Of a DNA stretch of 64,000 nt, positions 26,869 to 35,933 are shown piece after piece. The notes below the pieces were generated by a model. The model searched no databases and was not told the DNA's origin. It worked only from the letters and a program-made list of their open reading frames with translations. This DNA is from Sphingomonas zeae. GTDB taxonomy: Bacteria > Pseudomonadota > Alphaproteobacteria > Sphingomonadales > Sphingomonadaceae. The stretch covers positions 496,001 through 560,000 of the forward strand of contig NZ_JACIFA010000001.1 of the NCBI RefSeq assembly GCF_014197135.1. The letters are read 5' to 3'. Position 1 is the stretch's first letter. The number at the start of each line of letters is the position of its first letter. The translations under genes and the position numbers were made by a program.

Positions 26869-29421
26869 ATGGCGGAGCCCGATAATTTCGACGCGAGAGA
26901 CCGTCCGCATATCGCGATCGACGTCTTTCGTGAAACAGCAGCCTACACTTTTCCCTCGCGCAATCAGGAACGCAAACCCCTTCGGGGAGACTATGCGGCG
27001 CACGCCACGCAGCTCCTCGACCAGCTCGCTGCGGCGCTGGGGACCGTTCCAGTTGCGGCTGCCGATCCGCGCCTGCCCGTGCAGGGGCTGAAATCCGGCA
27101 CTGTCGTGGAGGTCACGACGTTGCCGCCGGCGGAAGGCTCGCGGACCAAGGCCGTCAAGGTGCCGGCGACCCTGGAGTTTCCAACGCAGGACGTTGTGAT
27201 CCTGCGATCGGAGCGTAACGAGGACCGCACCGAAAGCGCCTTGCTGTTCGTGCCCGACGACGCACGCGCCTTCCTGCGGAATCGCATCACTGACTATGGT
27301 CGCGATCCCGGTAATCAGCGACGTCCCGATGTCGAGCGGTTCGAGGTCATCGAAGAAGTCAGGGCGGTGGAAGTCGGATCACTGTTCACCGGCGTGGTGG
27401 ATCTGGCTGCGCCGGACATCCTCTGGTGGGAGTTGTGGGTTCGCCAGCCGGTCGCGCTGGCGGACCGCCTGGCCGCTGCGGCTCGCAACGCGAACATCGA
27501 TGTGCATGACGATCGCCTGATCTTCCCGGATACGACGGTCGTCTTCCTTCACGCAGCCGCCGCGGCAGTGGCCGCGTTCGCGGCGCGCGTGCCAGGCGCC
27601 ATCACCGAGATACGCCGGGCAACAGGAACGATCGAGCCATTTCTCGATCGTGGCGACACCGGCTTTGGACAGCATGATTGGGTGGACGAGCTGGCGCAGC
27701 GCGTCAGCCCGCCGTCTCCGGACGCTCCAGTGGTCTGCACGCTCGACACGGGTGTCACGGCGGCCCATCCGTTGATTGCGCCCGGCTTGCGTGGGGCTTG
27801 GGCTTACGATGCTGATTGGGGCGCGGACGATCACGAGCCGTACGGCGGTCACGGCACACCACTTGCGGGACTCGTCCTTTACGGCGACCTCGAACCATTG
27901 ATGAACGACGCGCGCCCCGTCGATCTGACGCATGGCGCCGAATCCATGAAGCTGCTGCCGCCTGGTGGATTTCCACCGACCAAACCGCCCAGCTATGGAG
28001 TGGTGACGCAAGGCGCTGTCAGCTTAGTGGAGATCGAGCGCCCGGAAGCGGTGCGGAGCTTCTGCATTGCAACGTCTGCCACCGATTTCCCACCCAGCCG
28101 GCCTTCGACTTGGAGCGGAGCGATCGACCAGATCTCGGCCGGTGCCATGCCCGGTGAGGCTGACGACGCCGTGCCGGCCGCGGAGCGATCCAAGAGGCTG
28201 ATCGTCGTTGCGACTGGAAACGTCTCCGGCGGCATGGCGGTAGACGTCCTGCCCTCGCAGCCTCTGGAAGACCCATCACAGAGCTGGAACGCCCTTACCA
28301 TCGGCGGCTTCACGCGGAAGGAGCAGCCGCCAGCGCCGCCGCCCGTGTTGCAGGCCGCCGTCCCGGCCAATCACCGCAGTCCGTTTAGTCGTGGCTCGCA
28401 GTCGCTGCCTGACGACCTGACGCCGATCAAGCCGGAGGTGTTGTTTGAGGCCGGCAACATGATGTCGGACGCGACCGGCTTTTGCGGCTGGGACCCGGCC
28501 GTTTCTCTTCTCTCGGCCGGCTCCGATGTCGCGACCGAACCGCTCGTGCCGTTCTGGGCAACGAGCGCGGCCGCTGGAATGGCCGGAAACTTCATCGGCC
28601 GCCTGCAAGCGGCTCGGCCGGACCTATGGGCAGAAACGCATCGCGCGCTAACCGTGGATTCGGCCCGTTGGCCCGAACCGATCCGGAAAAGGTTTATCGG
28701 CACCGGAGCCCACTGGAAGACCGGGAAAGCGGCCACCAAGGGCAAGAAGCAGGAGATGCTCCGCGAGTTCGGATATGGCGTGCCGGACATTGATCGAGCC
28801 ATCCTCTCGGCGCGCAACGATGCCACGCTGGTCGCGCAGGCGGAGATCCAGCCCTTCGCGATCGGTGCGGACGGCCGGACCGGCGTGTTCAATGAGATGC
28901 ATTTCTACGATCTGCCTTGGCCGAAAGCAGCGTTGGAGAAACTCGAAAACGAGATTGTCACGATGAAGGTGACCCTGTCGTACTTCATCGAGCCTAACCT
29001 GGCCGGCAAGGCGGCTACCCGACCCGACACATATCGCTCCTTCGGGCTGCGGTTTGACATGAAGAAGCGCACGGAGACGGCGGCCCGGTTTCGCAGCCGT
29101 ATTTCCGCGAGCCAGGCCAAGGACGGCACCGAAGCCGATGGCGAGGCCAGTTGCTGGCTCTTGGGGCCGAAAGCCATCCAGGCGGGGTCGCTGCATTGCG
29201 ACCTGTGGCGCGGCAGGGCGATCGAACTGGCGGGTCACGACGCCATCGCGGTCTATCCGGTCGGCGGATGGTGGAAGTCGCACGTCGGCCAAAAGCGTGT
29301 GGCTGACAAAGCGCGGTACGCTCTAGTCATTTCAATCTCTGCGCCCGGTCAGGATGTCGATCTCTACAGTGAGATCAATACGCTTGTTGAGAACAAGGAG
29401 ATCGAGGTGCTACTCGGCTAG
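26869..29421 (+). CDS. ietS: Subtilisin-like serine protease of an ietAS-type system
   Basis: This 850-residue protein has no signal peptide, so it acts in the cytosol. A long N-terminal domain (1-280) precedes a subtilase (S8) domain in which the triad can be read: Asp293 in VVCTLDTGV, His328 in YGGHGTPLAG and Ser566 in FWATSAAAGMAGN; Asn451 (VVATGN) fits the oxyanion hole. The serine motif is ATS rather than the usual GTS. About 260 residues follow with beta-rich composition, perhaps for target recognition. Paired with the AAA ATPase upstream it forms an ietAS-type module: a toxic or infection-activated protease held by its partner. Assignment rests on order and motifs; activity is not shown. 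Confidence 0.88.
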   Translation: MAEPDNFDARDRPHIAIDVFRETAAYTFPSRNQERKPLRGDYAAHATQLLDQLAAALGTVPVAAADPRLPVQGLKSGTVVEVTTLPPAEGSRTKAVKVPATLEFPTQDVVILRSERNEDRTESALLFVPDDARAFLRNRITDYGRDPGNQRRPDVERFEVIEEVRAVEVGSLFTGVVDLAAPDILWWELWVRQPVALADRLAAAARNANIDVHDDRLIFPDTTVVFLHAAAAAVAAFAARVPGAITEIRRATGTIEPFLDRGDTGFGQHDWVDELAQRVSPPSPDAPVVCTLDTGVTAAHPLIAPGLRGAWAYDADWGADDHEPYGGHGTPLAGLVLYGDLEPLMNDARPVDLTHGAESMKLLPPGGFPPTKPPSYGVVTQGAVSLVEIERPEAVRSFCIATSATDFPPSRPSTWSGAIDQISAGAMPGEADDAVPAAERSKRLIVVATGNVSGGMAVDVLPSQPLEDPSQSWNALTIGGFTRKEQPPAPPPVLQAAVPANHRSPFSRGSQSLPDDLTPIKPEVLFEAGNMMSDATGFCGWDPAVSLLSAGSDVATEPLVPFWATSAAAGMAGNFIGRLQAARPDLWAETHRALTVDSARWPEPIRKRFIGTGAHWKTGKAATKGKKQEMLREFGYGVPDIDRAILSARNDATLVAQAEIQPFAIGADGRTGVFNEMHFYDLPWPKAALEKLENEIVTMKVTLSYFIEPNLAGKAATRPDTYRSFGLRFDMKKRTETAARFRSRISASQAKDGTEADGEASCWLLGPKAIQAGSLHCDLWRGRAIELAGHDAIAVYPVGGWWKSHVGQKRVADKARYALVISISAPGQDVDLYSEINTLVENKEIEVLLG

Positions 29422-29450
29422 CGCGTCAATTCAGAATAAAAACGGGGGGA

Positions 29451-31241
29451 ATGACCGTGCGGATTTCGCGCGTAAAGATAAGCAACTTCGCGAACTTCTC
29501 GGAGATCAACCTCGAGACGGGCGAGAACATCGTCATCGTCGGTGAGAACAAAGTCGGCAAAAGCAATTTCATCCGCGCGCTGCAACTGATTCTCGACCCG
29601 GGCCTGTCCGAGCGTGATCGCCAGCTCGGCCTGGAGCACTTCTGGGATGGGTTAGGCGAGGACAAGCTCGGGGAAACGGTTGAGATCGCCGTCGAGCTGA
29701 CCGACTTCACCGACGATCCGCGATTGATGGCGCATCTGAATGACTGCGTGGTCGATCCAGGGCCGCCGATGGTCGCGCGGCTTACCTACCGCTTTCAGCC
29801 GAAGGCCAATCTCGATCGGGATCCGGAGAGCCTAGCCGACTATGAGTACATCATCTTTGGCGGTGACGACCCCGAGATGTCCATCGGGCCGTCGCTACGG
29901 CGAATGCTGCCGCTCGACGTGCAGGTTGCGCTGCGCGATGCCGAGAAGGATCTGGCGAGCTGGCGCAACTCGCCGCTAAGGCCATTGATTGAGGAGCTTG
30001 CAACCTCCCTGGACGCGGATGCTCGCGCGGAAATTCAGGAGCAGGTGAACGAGGCGCAGGCGGAGTTGGAGGGCCATGCCGAAGTGGTCGCCACGGCAGA
30101 GCGGATCAGCGAGCGGCTGATCGCCATCGCGGGCGAGCAGCATGCGGTCCCGCTGACGCTCGGTCTTTCGCCGACACGGGTCGACGCCTTGCTGCGCAGC
30201 CTGCGCCTGCTGATCGACAATGGAGCCCGCGGCATTGCCGACGCCAGTCTTGGCACGGCCAATCTGATTTTCATGGCGCTGAAGAGTCTCGAGCTCGATC
30301 GGCTCGTAACGGACGGTGAACGCGACCACACCTTCTTCGTCGTCGAAGAGCCGGAGGCGCACCTGCATCCGCACGTTCAGCGCCTTGTCTATCGCTACTT
30401 CCTCGGCACGGGCGCAGACGGAGAGGAGGATACGCCGCCGCTGACGACGATCCTCACGACGCATTCACCTCACATCGCCAGCGTCACGCCGATCCGCTCG
30501 ATCGTCTTGCTCCGCCATGACGCGGAGACGAATGCGACGATCGCCGTCTCGACGGCCACTGCGCCGTTTACCGAGCGCGATGAGGCGGACCTTCAGCGCT
30601 ACATTGATGTGAGCCGCGGCGAGATCTTCTTCGCCCGCGGTGTCATCCTGGTCGAGGGCGACGCGGAGCGGTTCCTGGTGCCGGCCTTTGCCGACGCGCT
30701 AGATATCCCGCTCGACATGCTCGGCATCACGGTCTGTTCGGTCAGCGGCACGAATTTCACGCCCTACGTGAAGCTGCTAGGCCCGCACGGCCTGAACATT
30801 CCGCACGTGATCCTGACGGACCGCGACCCCAATGGCGCCAGCCATCCGCGGGTTCGGCGTCGCCTGATCAGTGTGCTGCAATTGCGGGAAGAAGGCGTCA
30901 GCTACAGGCGTCTCGACGCGGACGCTGTAATCGCCCGCGCCGAGCCGTTCGGTTACTTCGTCAACAGCAACACGCTGGAACCGGAGCTGTTTACCGGCGG
31001 CCTTGCCGAGGGCATGCAGGAGGTGATCGAAGAAGAATTGAGCATCGGCGACGGCACCCGCGAGGAGCTGCAAGGGTGGGTGGATGACCCCGATACGCTC
31101 GACGAGGATGCGCTGATTGCGCTCATCGAACGGGTCGGCAAGGGTCGTTTTGCCCAGGCGCTCGCCCGCCACGTCGACGTGGATACATGTCCGGACTACA
31201 TCCGGCAGGCGCTGGAGCACATCCGCGATGCCGTTGCGTAG
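29451..31241 (+). CDS. OLD-family ATPase/Toprim nuclease, GajA-like
   Basis: The 596-residue product has an ABC-type ATPase with Walker A GENKVGKSN (31-39), a signature-like SLGTANLIFMAL (266-277) and Walker B FFVVEEPEAHLHP (295-307), with a coiled-coil insert at about 180-230. A Toprim nuclease domain follows: Glu402 in ILVEGDAERF and the Asp457-x-Asp459 pair in ILTDRDPNG. This is the architecture of overcoming-lysogenization-defect (OLD) nucleases. A UvrD-like helicase gene begins 14 bases before its stop, which is the class 2 OLD arrangement and that of the Gabija antiviral system (GajA plus GajB). Length is close to GajA (about 580). The system assignment is inference. Confidence 0.85.
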   Translation: MTVRISRVKISNFANFSEINLETGENIVIVGENKVGKSNFIRALQLILDPGLSERDRQLGLEHFWDGLGEDKLGETVEIAVELTDFTDDPRLMAHLNDCVVDPGPPMVARLTYRFQPKANLDRDPESLADYEYIIFGGDDPEMSIGPSLRRMLPLDVQVALRDAEKDLASWRNSPLRPLIEELATSLDADARAEIQEQVNEAQAELEGHAEVVATAERISERLIAIAGEQHAVPLTLGLSPTRVDALLRSLRLLIDNGARGIADASLGTANLIFMALKSLELDRLVTDGERDHTFFVVEEPEAHLHPHVQRLVYRYFLGTGADGEEDTPPLTTILTTHSPHIASVTPIRSIVLLRHDAETNATIAVSTATAPFTERDEADLQRYIDVSRGEIFFARGVILVEGDAERFLVPAFADALDIPLDMLGITVCSVSGTNFTPYVKLLGPHGLNIPHVILTDRDPNGASHPRVRRRLISVLQLREEGVSYRRLDADAVIARAEPFGYFVNSNTLEPELFTGGLAEGMQEVIEEELSIGDGTREELQGWVDDPDTLDEDALIALIERVGKGRFAQALARHVDVDTCPDYIRQALEHIRDAVA

Positions 31242-33045
31242 CGTCAGTGCTGCCTATCTCGCCCAAGCGGCCGATCTTGCTGGCAACCCGGGCCAGCAGG
31301 CGGCCTATGACTCGACCGGCAACTGTGTCGTGCTGGCCGGTCCTGGCAGCGGCAAGACCAAGACGCTGGTGCTCAAGCTGGCAAGGATCATGGCCGAGGA
31401 CGTGCGCGCGCCGCGTGGTGCGGCGTGCATTACCTATAGTCAGGAATGCGCTCGCGAGCTGACCCGCCGGCTCGAGCGATTAGGCCTGCGTGAGGCCTCC
31501 AATCTCTTCATCGGCACCGTTCACGGTTTCTGCTTGCGGCATCTCCTCATGCCGTATGGCCGGCTTGCCGATTTGCCGGTGCCTTTCCCGCTTACCGTCG
31601 CCACGACTCGGCAGAGCGACCAGGCAATGAAGCGCGTGGGCGACAGGCTGTTCGGTGTCGGTCATCCGAACAAGACAATGGACCTTGGAAGGCACAGGCG
31701 ATCGGTTCTCGACCGAACCTCGATTTTTTGGACCAGCGAGGCAGAGCTCGCCGCGTGGGCGGAAGGATACGAGGCCGAGCTGCGGAGGACGGGTCTTATC
31801 GACTTCGATGACCTTGTCGTTTTCGGGCAGCGGCTCGTCTCGGAGCACGATTGGGTGCTCCCGCTGCTGCAGGCGAAGTTCCCCGTCCTCGCCGTTGACG
31901 AATATCAGGACCTCGGTGTGGCCTTGCATCGCATCGTGAAGCGCGTGGCCTTTGACGGCGGCGTTCGGCTGTTTGCAGTGGGCGATCCCGACCAGTCGAT
32001 CTACGGCTTCACCGGCGCCGATGGAGCGCTCCTGCAGGACCTTGCGGAGCGGGACGACGTCGAGCGGGTGCAGCTCCGGCTCAACTATCGTTCGGCGGCC
32101 CGGATCGTCAGCGCCTCCGAGATGGCGCTAGGCGAAGCGCGCGGCTATCGGTCCAACGACCCGGACCGGCAGGCCGTCATCGAGTTCACGCAGTGCGCTG
32201 ACGGTCTCGAAGGGCAGGCCGCCCATGCAATCGAAGAGATCATCCCCGCGGCGCTTGCGGGAAAGCCAGGGCGAGCGCTCGGCGATATCGCCATCCTCTA
32301 TCGCGACTACCGGGCTGGCGACGTGGTGGCGGAAGCGGTGGCCGCCGCGGGCCTCGACTTCGTTCGTGTCGACACCGCCGCTCCTTACCGGAAGGTCGCG
32401 CTCACGAGTTGGATCGAAGATTGCGCCGCATGGTGCGCGGGCGGCTGGCGCGAGGCCCGGCCGCAGTTGCGCGGGCTGCTAGATCGTTGGTTGGGATTTC
32501 ATCGCGCGCGCATCCCCGAAGCCGAGGCGCGCGATGAAGCGCAACGTCTAACCCAGCTTCTCTGGTCGCTTCGCGTCGAGGAGGGGATCGCTCGGGATTT
32601 TGTGGCGGCGCTACGAGCCGGGATGCTTGACGCACTTATGGCTGGCGAGCCCAGCCTCGCCGACCAGGGCGAGCAGGTGAATCGGATGACGGCAGCTCTG
32701 GCTGTTGGAGGCGCGCTTGCCGACCTCGATTTGGCAAGTCTCGGTGGGCGGGACGGCTCTCCATTGCACCTGAATCTCCTGACGCTTCACTCCGCGAAGG
32801 GGTGCGAATATGACGTCGTGATTATGGTCGGTCTCGACCTTGGCAGTCTGCCGTGGCGCAATGAATTGCCCGCTGCTCGCCGCGAGAGCCGCCGGCTCTT
32901 CTACGTCGGTCTCACGCGCGCTCGCGACGAGATCCATATGCTTTATTCAGGCTACGTCGATACGGCCCGCGGGAGGATGCGTTGGGGGCGCTCTCCATTC
33001 CTCGACGAGCTCGAAGCGCGCATGGAGGAGGCGGAGGACGAGTAA
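31228..33045 (+). CDS. UvrD-like helicase, GajB-like
   Basis: The ATG at 31228 overlaps the OLD gene by 14 bases; the earlier frame start at 31117 lies fully inside that gene. The 605-residue protein is a superfamily 1A helicase: Q-motif NPGQQAAY (20-27), Walker A GPGSGKT (38-44), DEYQD (224-228), GDPDQSIYGF (252-261), then TLHSAKGCEYD and FYVGLTRARDEI near the C-terminus. GajB proteins are usually nearer 500 residues, so this one is longer. In Gabija the helicase is thought to support or sense DNA for the GajA nuclease. Translational coupling to the OLD gene and to the nuclease gene that follows argues for one complex. Confidence 0.85.
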   Translation: MPLRSVSAAYLAQAADLAGNPGQQAAYDSTGNCVVLAGPGSGKTKTLVLKLARIMAEDVRAPRGAACITYSQECARELTRRLERLGLREASNLFIGTVHGFCLRHLLMPYGRLADLPVPFPLTVATTRQSDQAMKRVGDRLFGVGHPNKTMDLGRHRRSVLDRTSIFWTSEAELAAWAEGYEAELRRTGLIDFDDLVVFGQRLVSEHDWVLPLLQAKFPVLAVDEYQDLGVALHRIVKRVAFDGGVRLFAVGDPDQSIYGFTGADGALLQDLAERDDVERVQLRLNYRSAARIVSASEMALGEARGYRSNDPDRQAVIEFTQCADGLEGQAAHAIEEIIPAALAGKPGRALGDIAILYRDYRAGDVVAEAVAAAGLDFVRVDTAAPYRKVALTSWIEDCAAWCAGGWREARPQLRGLLDRWLGFHRARIPEAEARDEAQRLTQLLWSLRVEEGIARDFVAALRAGMLDALMAGEPSLADQGEQVNRMTAALAVGGALADLDLASLGGRDGSPLHLNLLTLHSAKGCEYDVVIMVGLDLGSLPWRNELPAARRESRRLFYVGLTRARDEIHMLYSGYVDTARGRMRWGRSPFLDELEARMEEAEDE

Positions 33046-33048
33046 CCT

Positions 33049-33960
33049 ATGATGTCATTTCGTGAAGCTCAGGCGATCGAGGACCTCGCAGACCTCCTCT
33101 ACGATTTCCTTCCCGGGAGCGGAAACAACAGGACCGCATTTCCGCTTGCCGCCGCACAGGCTGGCGTCGGCGATCTATGGGTCCCGGGCAGCAAGCGACC
33201 TGCCATGGTTCAACTCCTGACCGCGACGCTGGAACAGCGCAGGTCGTGCTTTACGAAATTGATCGTGGCGATCGTTCGCCAAGCGATGACCTACCGGCGG
33301 GGGAAGGGAAATCCGCTCAGTCGTGAAGAGATTGATCGACTCAACAGCCTTCTTCCCGGGGTGCAATTCAAGATCCCTGAGCTGCTCGATCCGAGCTTCC
33401 TAAGCAGCTTCGGCTCGCCAAAGGCCGCAGAGCGAGCGCCGCAGGCGTCGTCGACGCTGGGCGCGGAGAAGGAGCAGGAGCTCGCTGCGCTCCTCATCGA
33501 GATCACCAAGCTCGATCCCCAGGCGCGTGGTCTGCGTTTCGAGGGCTTTCTGAACGAGCTGTTCGCCGGGTTCGGGCTGGCGCCGCGCGGCTCTTTTCGG
33601 CTCGTCGGCGAGCAGATCGACGGGAGCTTCAAGCTGCACGGTCAGACCTACCTGGTTGAAGCAAAATGGCATGGGCCTCAGATCGGCTTTGCCGACCTGA
33701 TGACCTTTTCGGGCAAGGTCGGTGGAAAGGCATCTTGGTCGCGCGGGCTGTTCGTCAGCAATTCCGGCTTCACGGCCGAGGGGCTGGAGGCGTTCTCGCG
33801 CGGACGCCAGACCAACCTCATATGCGCTGACGGGCTCGACCTCTATGAGGTGCTCTCGCGCAAGGTTTCACTCATCACCGTTTTGGAAGCCAAGGAGCGG
33901 CGTGCGGCCGAGACGAACCGGGCGTTCGTCGCTGTGCGGGACCTGAATCTTGGGGGATGA
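33049..33960 (+). CDS. Mrr-like restriction endonuclease with N-terminal helical domain
   Basis: Starting three bases after the helicase stop, this 303-residue protein ends in an Mrr-type PD-(D/E)xK nuclease domain: Glu165 in [11 protein letters not shown], Asp191 in GEQIDGSF and Glu204-x-Lys206 in YLVEAKWHG, followed by [20 protein letters not shown]. The first ~85 residues ([28 protein letters not shown]) form a compact helical domain resembling adaptor domains in bacterial conflict proteins, possibly used to join the other two proteins. Canonical Gabija has only two genes, so this third nuclease is an addition. It may be an effector of the same system or a neighbouring restriction gene. 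Confidence 0.82.
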
Positions 33961-34474
33961 TCGAGCCGCCATGACGGTATAACCACAGACGAGCCGTCGC
34001 TCGCACTTCGTAGCGTAGCGTACAGACGGTGGAGCTGGTCTGAGGGTCGTTCGGTGAGGCTTCTAAACCGTGTCCGGCGATAGATGGTGGAAGGTGGGTT
34101 TCGCAAGGACGGCCGAAAAAGCCAGTGATTTCAGCAGCGCGAGTTTTTGACGGGTTGGCTGACGGTATGGCGAGTCATGAAAAATATTTTGTGCTGCAAT
34201 TTCAGGGCGTTATGCGGGTAGGAAATAATCGAGTGGGAATGACGGATACACACGGCGGCAATAGCGCAGGTTCGGCGGTGGTTCTCGCCTTCGCTTGATT
34301 GCTGATTTCGTGCGCCTTTCGCTCCCATTATGCTGACTTCTCCATCTGCCCCGCAGAACCGATCTGGGGTAAGCATTCGGTAGCGGCCGTTCCGCGCTTG
34401 GTCGCCTTGGCGCGAAATCGGCGGCCTGAACACGTCCTCATTGTCGCCACGATTTTCAATCATTCAGTACCGCC
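33961..34474. other. Gene-free stretch after the defence island
   Basis: About 510 bases separate the nuclease gene from the acetyltransferase gene. A 110-residue open frame on the minus strand (34131-34463) has scattered composition and no ribosome site. I see no transposon end, tRNA or long repeat. It may include the terminator of the defence operon and the promoter of the acetyltransferase gene. Confidence 0.4.
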
Positions 34475-34939
34475 ATGACGACGATCAGGCGGGCAAAATT
34501 CCCCACCGACAGCGCGGCGGTGCTGAGCATCTGGGGAGAGTTCATAGCCAACTCTCCCGTCAATCTCGATTATCAGAATAATGACCTCGAATTTGCGAAC
34601 TTCACCGAGAAGTACGCTGCCCCCAAAGGGTGCGTCCTGCTTGCGGAAAAGGACGGGGCAATCGTGGGGTGCGTTGCCATGCGGCAAGTCTCGCTTGTCA
34701 TATGCGAGATGAAGCGGTTGTATGTTCGTCCGGACGCACGCGGCAAACACCTTGGCCATGCGCTATCGAAGCGGCTGATTGCTGAGGCTCGCGCTTCCGG
34801 CTATCGCGAAATGCGACTGGATGTGCAGGCGAAGTCCCTTCCCGCTCGCAAGCTGTATGCGGACCTTGGCTTCGTTCCGGCTGAGCCCGTCTCATTCAAC
34901 CCGGTCCCCGGAGCTTCGTTTCTGGGCCTCCACCTCTGA
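34475..34939 (+). CDS. GNAT-family N-acetyltransferase
   Basis: The 154-residue product fits the GNAT fold. Acetyl-CoA-binding motif A is read as CEMKRLYVRPDARGKHLGHA (RxxGxxxG-like pattern), followed by ALSKRLIAEARASGYREMRL and a C-terminal ARKLYADLGFVPAEP, the usual GNAT ending. Substrate cannot be read. The gene stands alone between the defence island and the TetR regulator. No clear ribosome site was found within 12 bases of the ATG. Confidence 0.8.
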   Translation: MTTIRRAKFPTDSAAVLSIWGEFIANSPVNLDYQNNDLEFANFTEKYAAPKGCVLLAEKDGAIVGCVAMRQVSLVICEMKRLYVRPDARGKHLGHALSKRLIAEARASGYREMRLDVQAKSLPARKLYADLGFVPAEPVSFNPVPGASFLGLHL

Positions 34940-35228
34940 TCGACGAGTTCGCAGTCCTCTACATCAGCGATCGTCGGCGCGTGGCGGCTATTGCGACTGA
35001 GGGGCGGCGAAGCAGACGGACCGGAAGCCACCCCGTCACGGTCAGTCCGCTTTCACGGGCAGGCAGGGAGAAAGCCGCCATCCTCGAAAAGAATCCGAAT
35101 GGAAAAGTTACCTAAGCGCCACTTTCCTGATCTCAGGCGTTCGCCAGCGTCCTCGAAACCGCAGCACCGATAGAAGGATGGGGGTCCGCCGACCCTCTCC
35201 GCATCGATAGATCCAAAGCTTACGAAGC

Positions 35229-35831
35229 CTAAGCGAGTTGCACCATCGATACCAAGCCCGCAGTTTCCGCAAGGCCTTTTCGAAATGCATCCATTATCGG
35301 CACCCGATCGGTGCCGTGATTGGCGGACAGGTGGTAGGAGGCTCCAACAAAAAGTTGGCAGTGGATGTCCGAAGTCGTCTCCAGCCCAAGGGGAAGCGAG
35401 ACGACGTCGAGATTCTTCAAATGCTCGAGCGAACGCCTGACGACCAGGCGGTGGGCTTGGAACAAATCAGCCAACCCTTTCGGAGGAGTTGGCATCTGGC
35501 TCAGCTCTGCTGCGAACTGCAACGATAACCGGAATCGGCGCGACCGAAAAGTACCCGGGACAAGCTCGTCATGGCCAATATCGGTATATTCGGCCCAACT
35601 CTCCGGACACCGCTGTTCGAGTGCAAGGCGATTGTCTATCTCGCATGCGGCGATGACGACCGCTTCGCGCGTGGGAAAATACGAATAGAGCGCGCCGTTC
35701 GAGACATTCGCGGCGCGGCAAATGTCCCGAAGAGACGTCTCATGATACCCTTTTTCGATCAGCACATCGAGCGCCGCCCGGGCGATCATCTCGCGCTGAC
35801 CCGTCATATAGTCGGCTGCACGTTTGGGCAT
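35229..35831 (-). CDS. TetR-family transcriptional regulator
   Basis: The 200-residue product has a TetR N-terminal helix-turn-helix: TSLRDICRAANVSNGALYSY followed by FPTREAVVIAA. The C-terminal ligand domain is divergent, as usual. It is divergent from the four-gene operon starting at 35934, separated by about 100 bases, so it most likely represses that operon and its ligand may be the transported compound or a breakdown product. An imperfect inverted repeat lies in the shared gap. Confidence 0.88.
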   Translation of the reverse strand: MPKRAADYMTGQREMIARAALDVLIEKGYHETSLRDICRAANVSNGALYSYFPTREAVVIAACEIDNRLALEQRCPESWAEYTDIGHDELVPGTFRSRRFRLSLQFAAELSQMPTPPKGLADLFQAHRLVVRRSLEHLKNLDVVSLPLGLETTSDIHCQLFVGASYHLSANHGTDRVPIMDAFRKGLAETAGLVSMVQLA

Positions 35832-35881
35832 GAGGCGGCCCTAGCCGACGGCGGTCAGAAAGTCATCACACTTAGCACTTG

Positions 35882-35918
35882 CCAACGACAAAAAGCGGTC
35901 GCACGCTCTGTTTGTTGG
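35882..35918. promoter_or_regulatory. Possible TetR operator
   Basis: CCAACGACAAA (35882-35892) and TTTGTTGG (35911-35918) form an imperfect inverted repeat in the gap between the TetR gene and the TonB-receptor operon. Its location fits an operator, but the arms differ by one inserted base and the spacer is long for a TetR site. Confidence 0.25.
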
Positions 35919-35933
35919 AAACGGGGTGGAATC

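Noticed and set aside
34131..34463. 110-residue minus-strand open frame after the defence island
   Set aside because: No ribosome site, mixed composition and no recognisable domain; left as non-coding.
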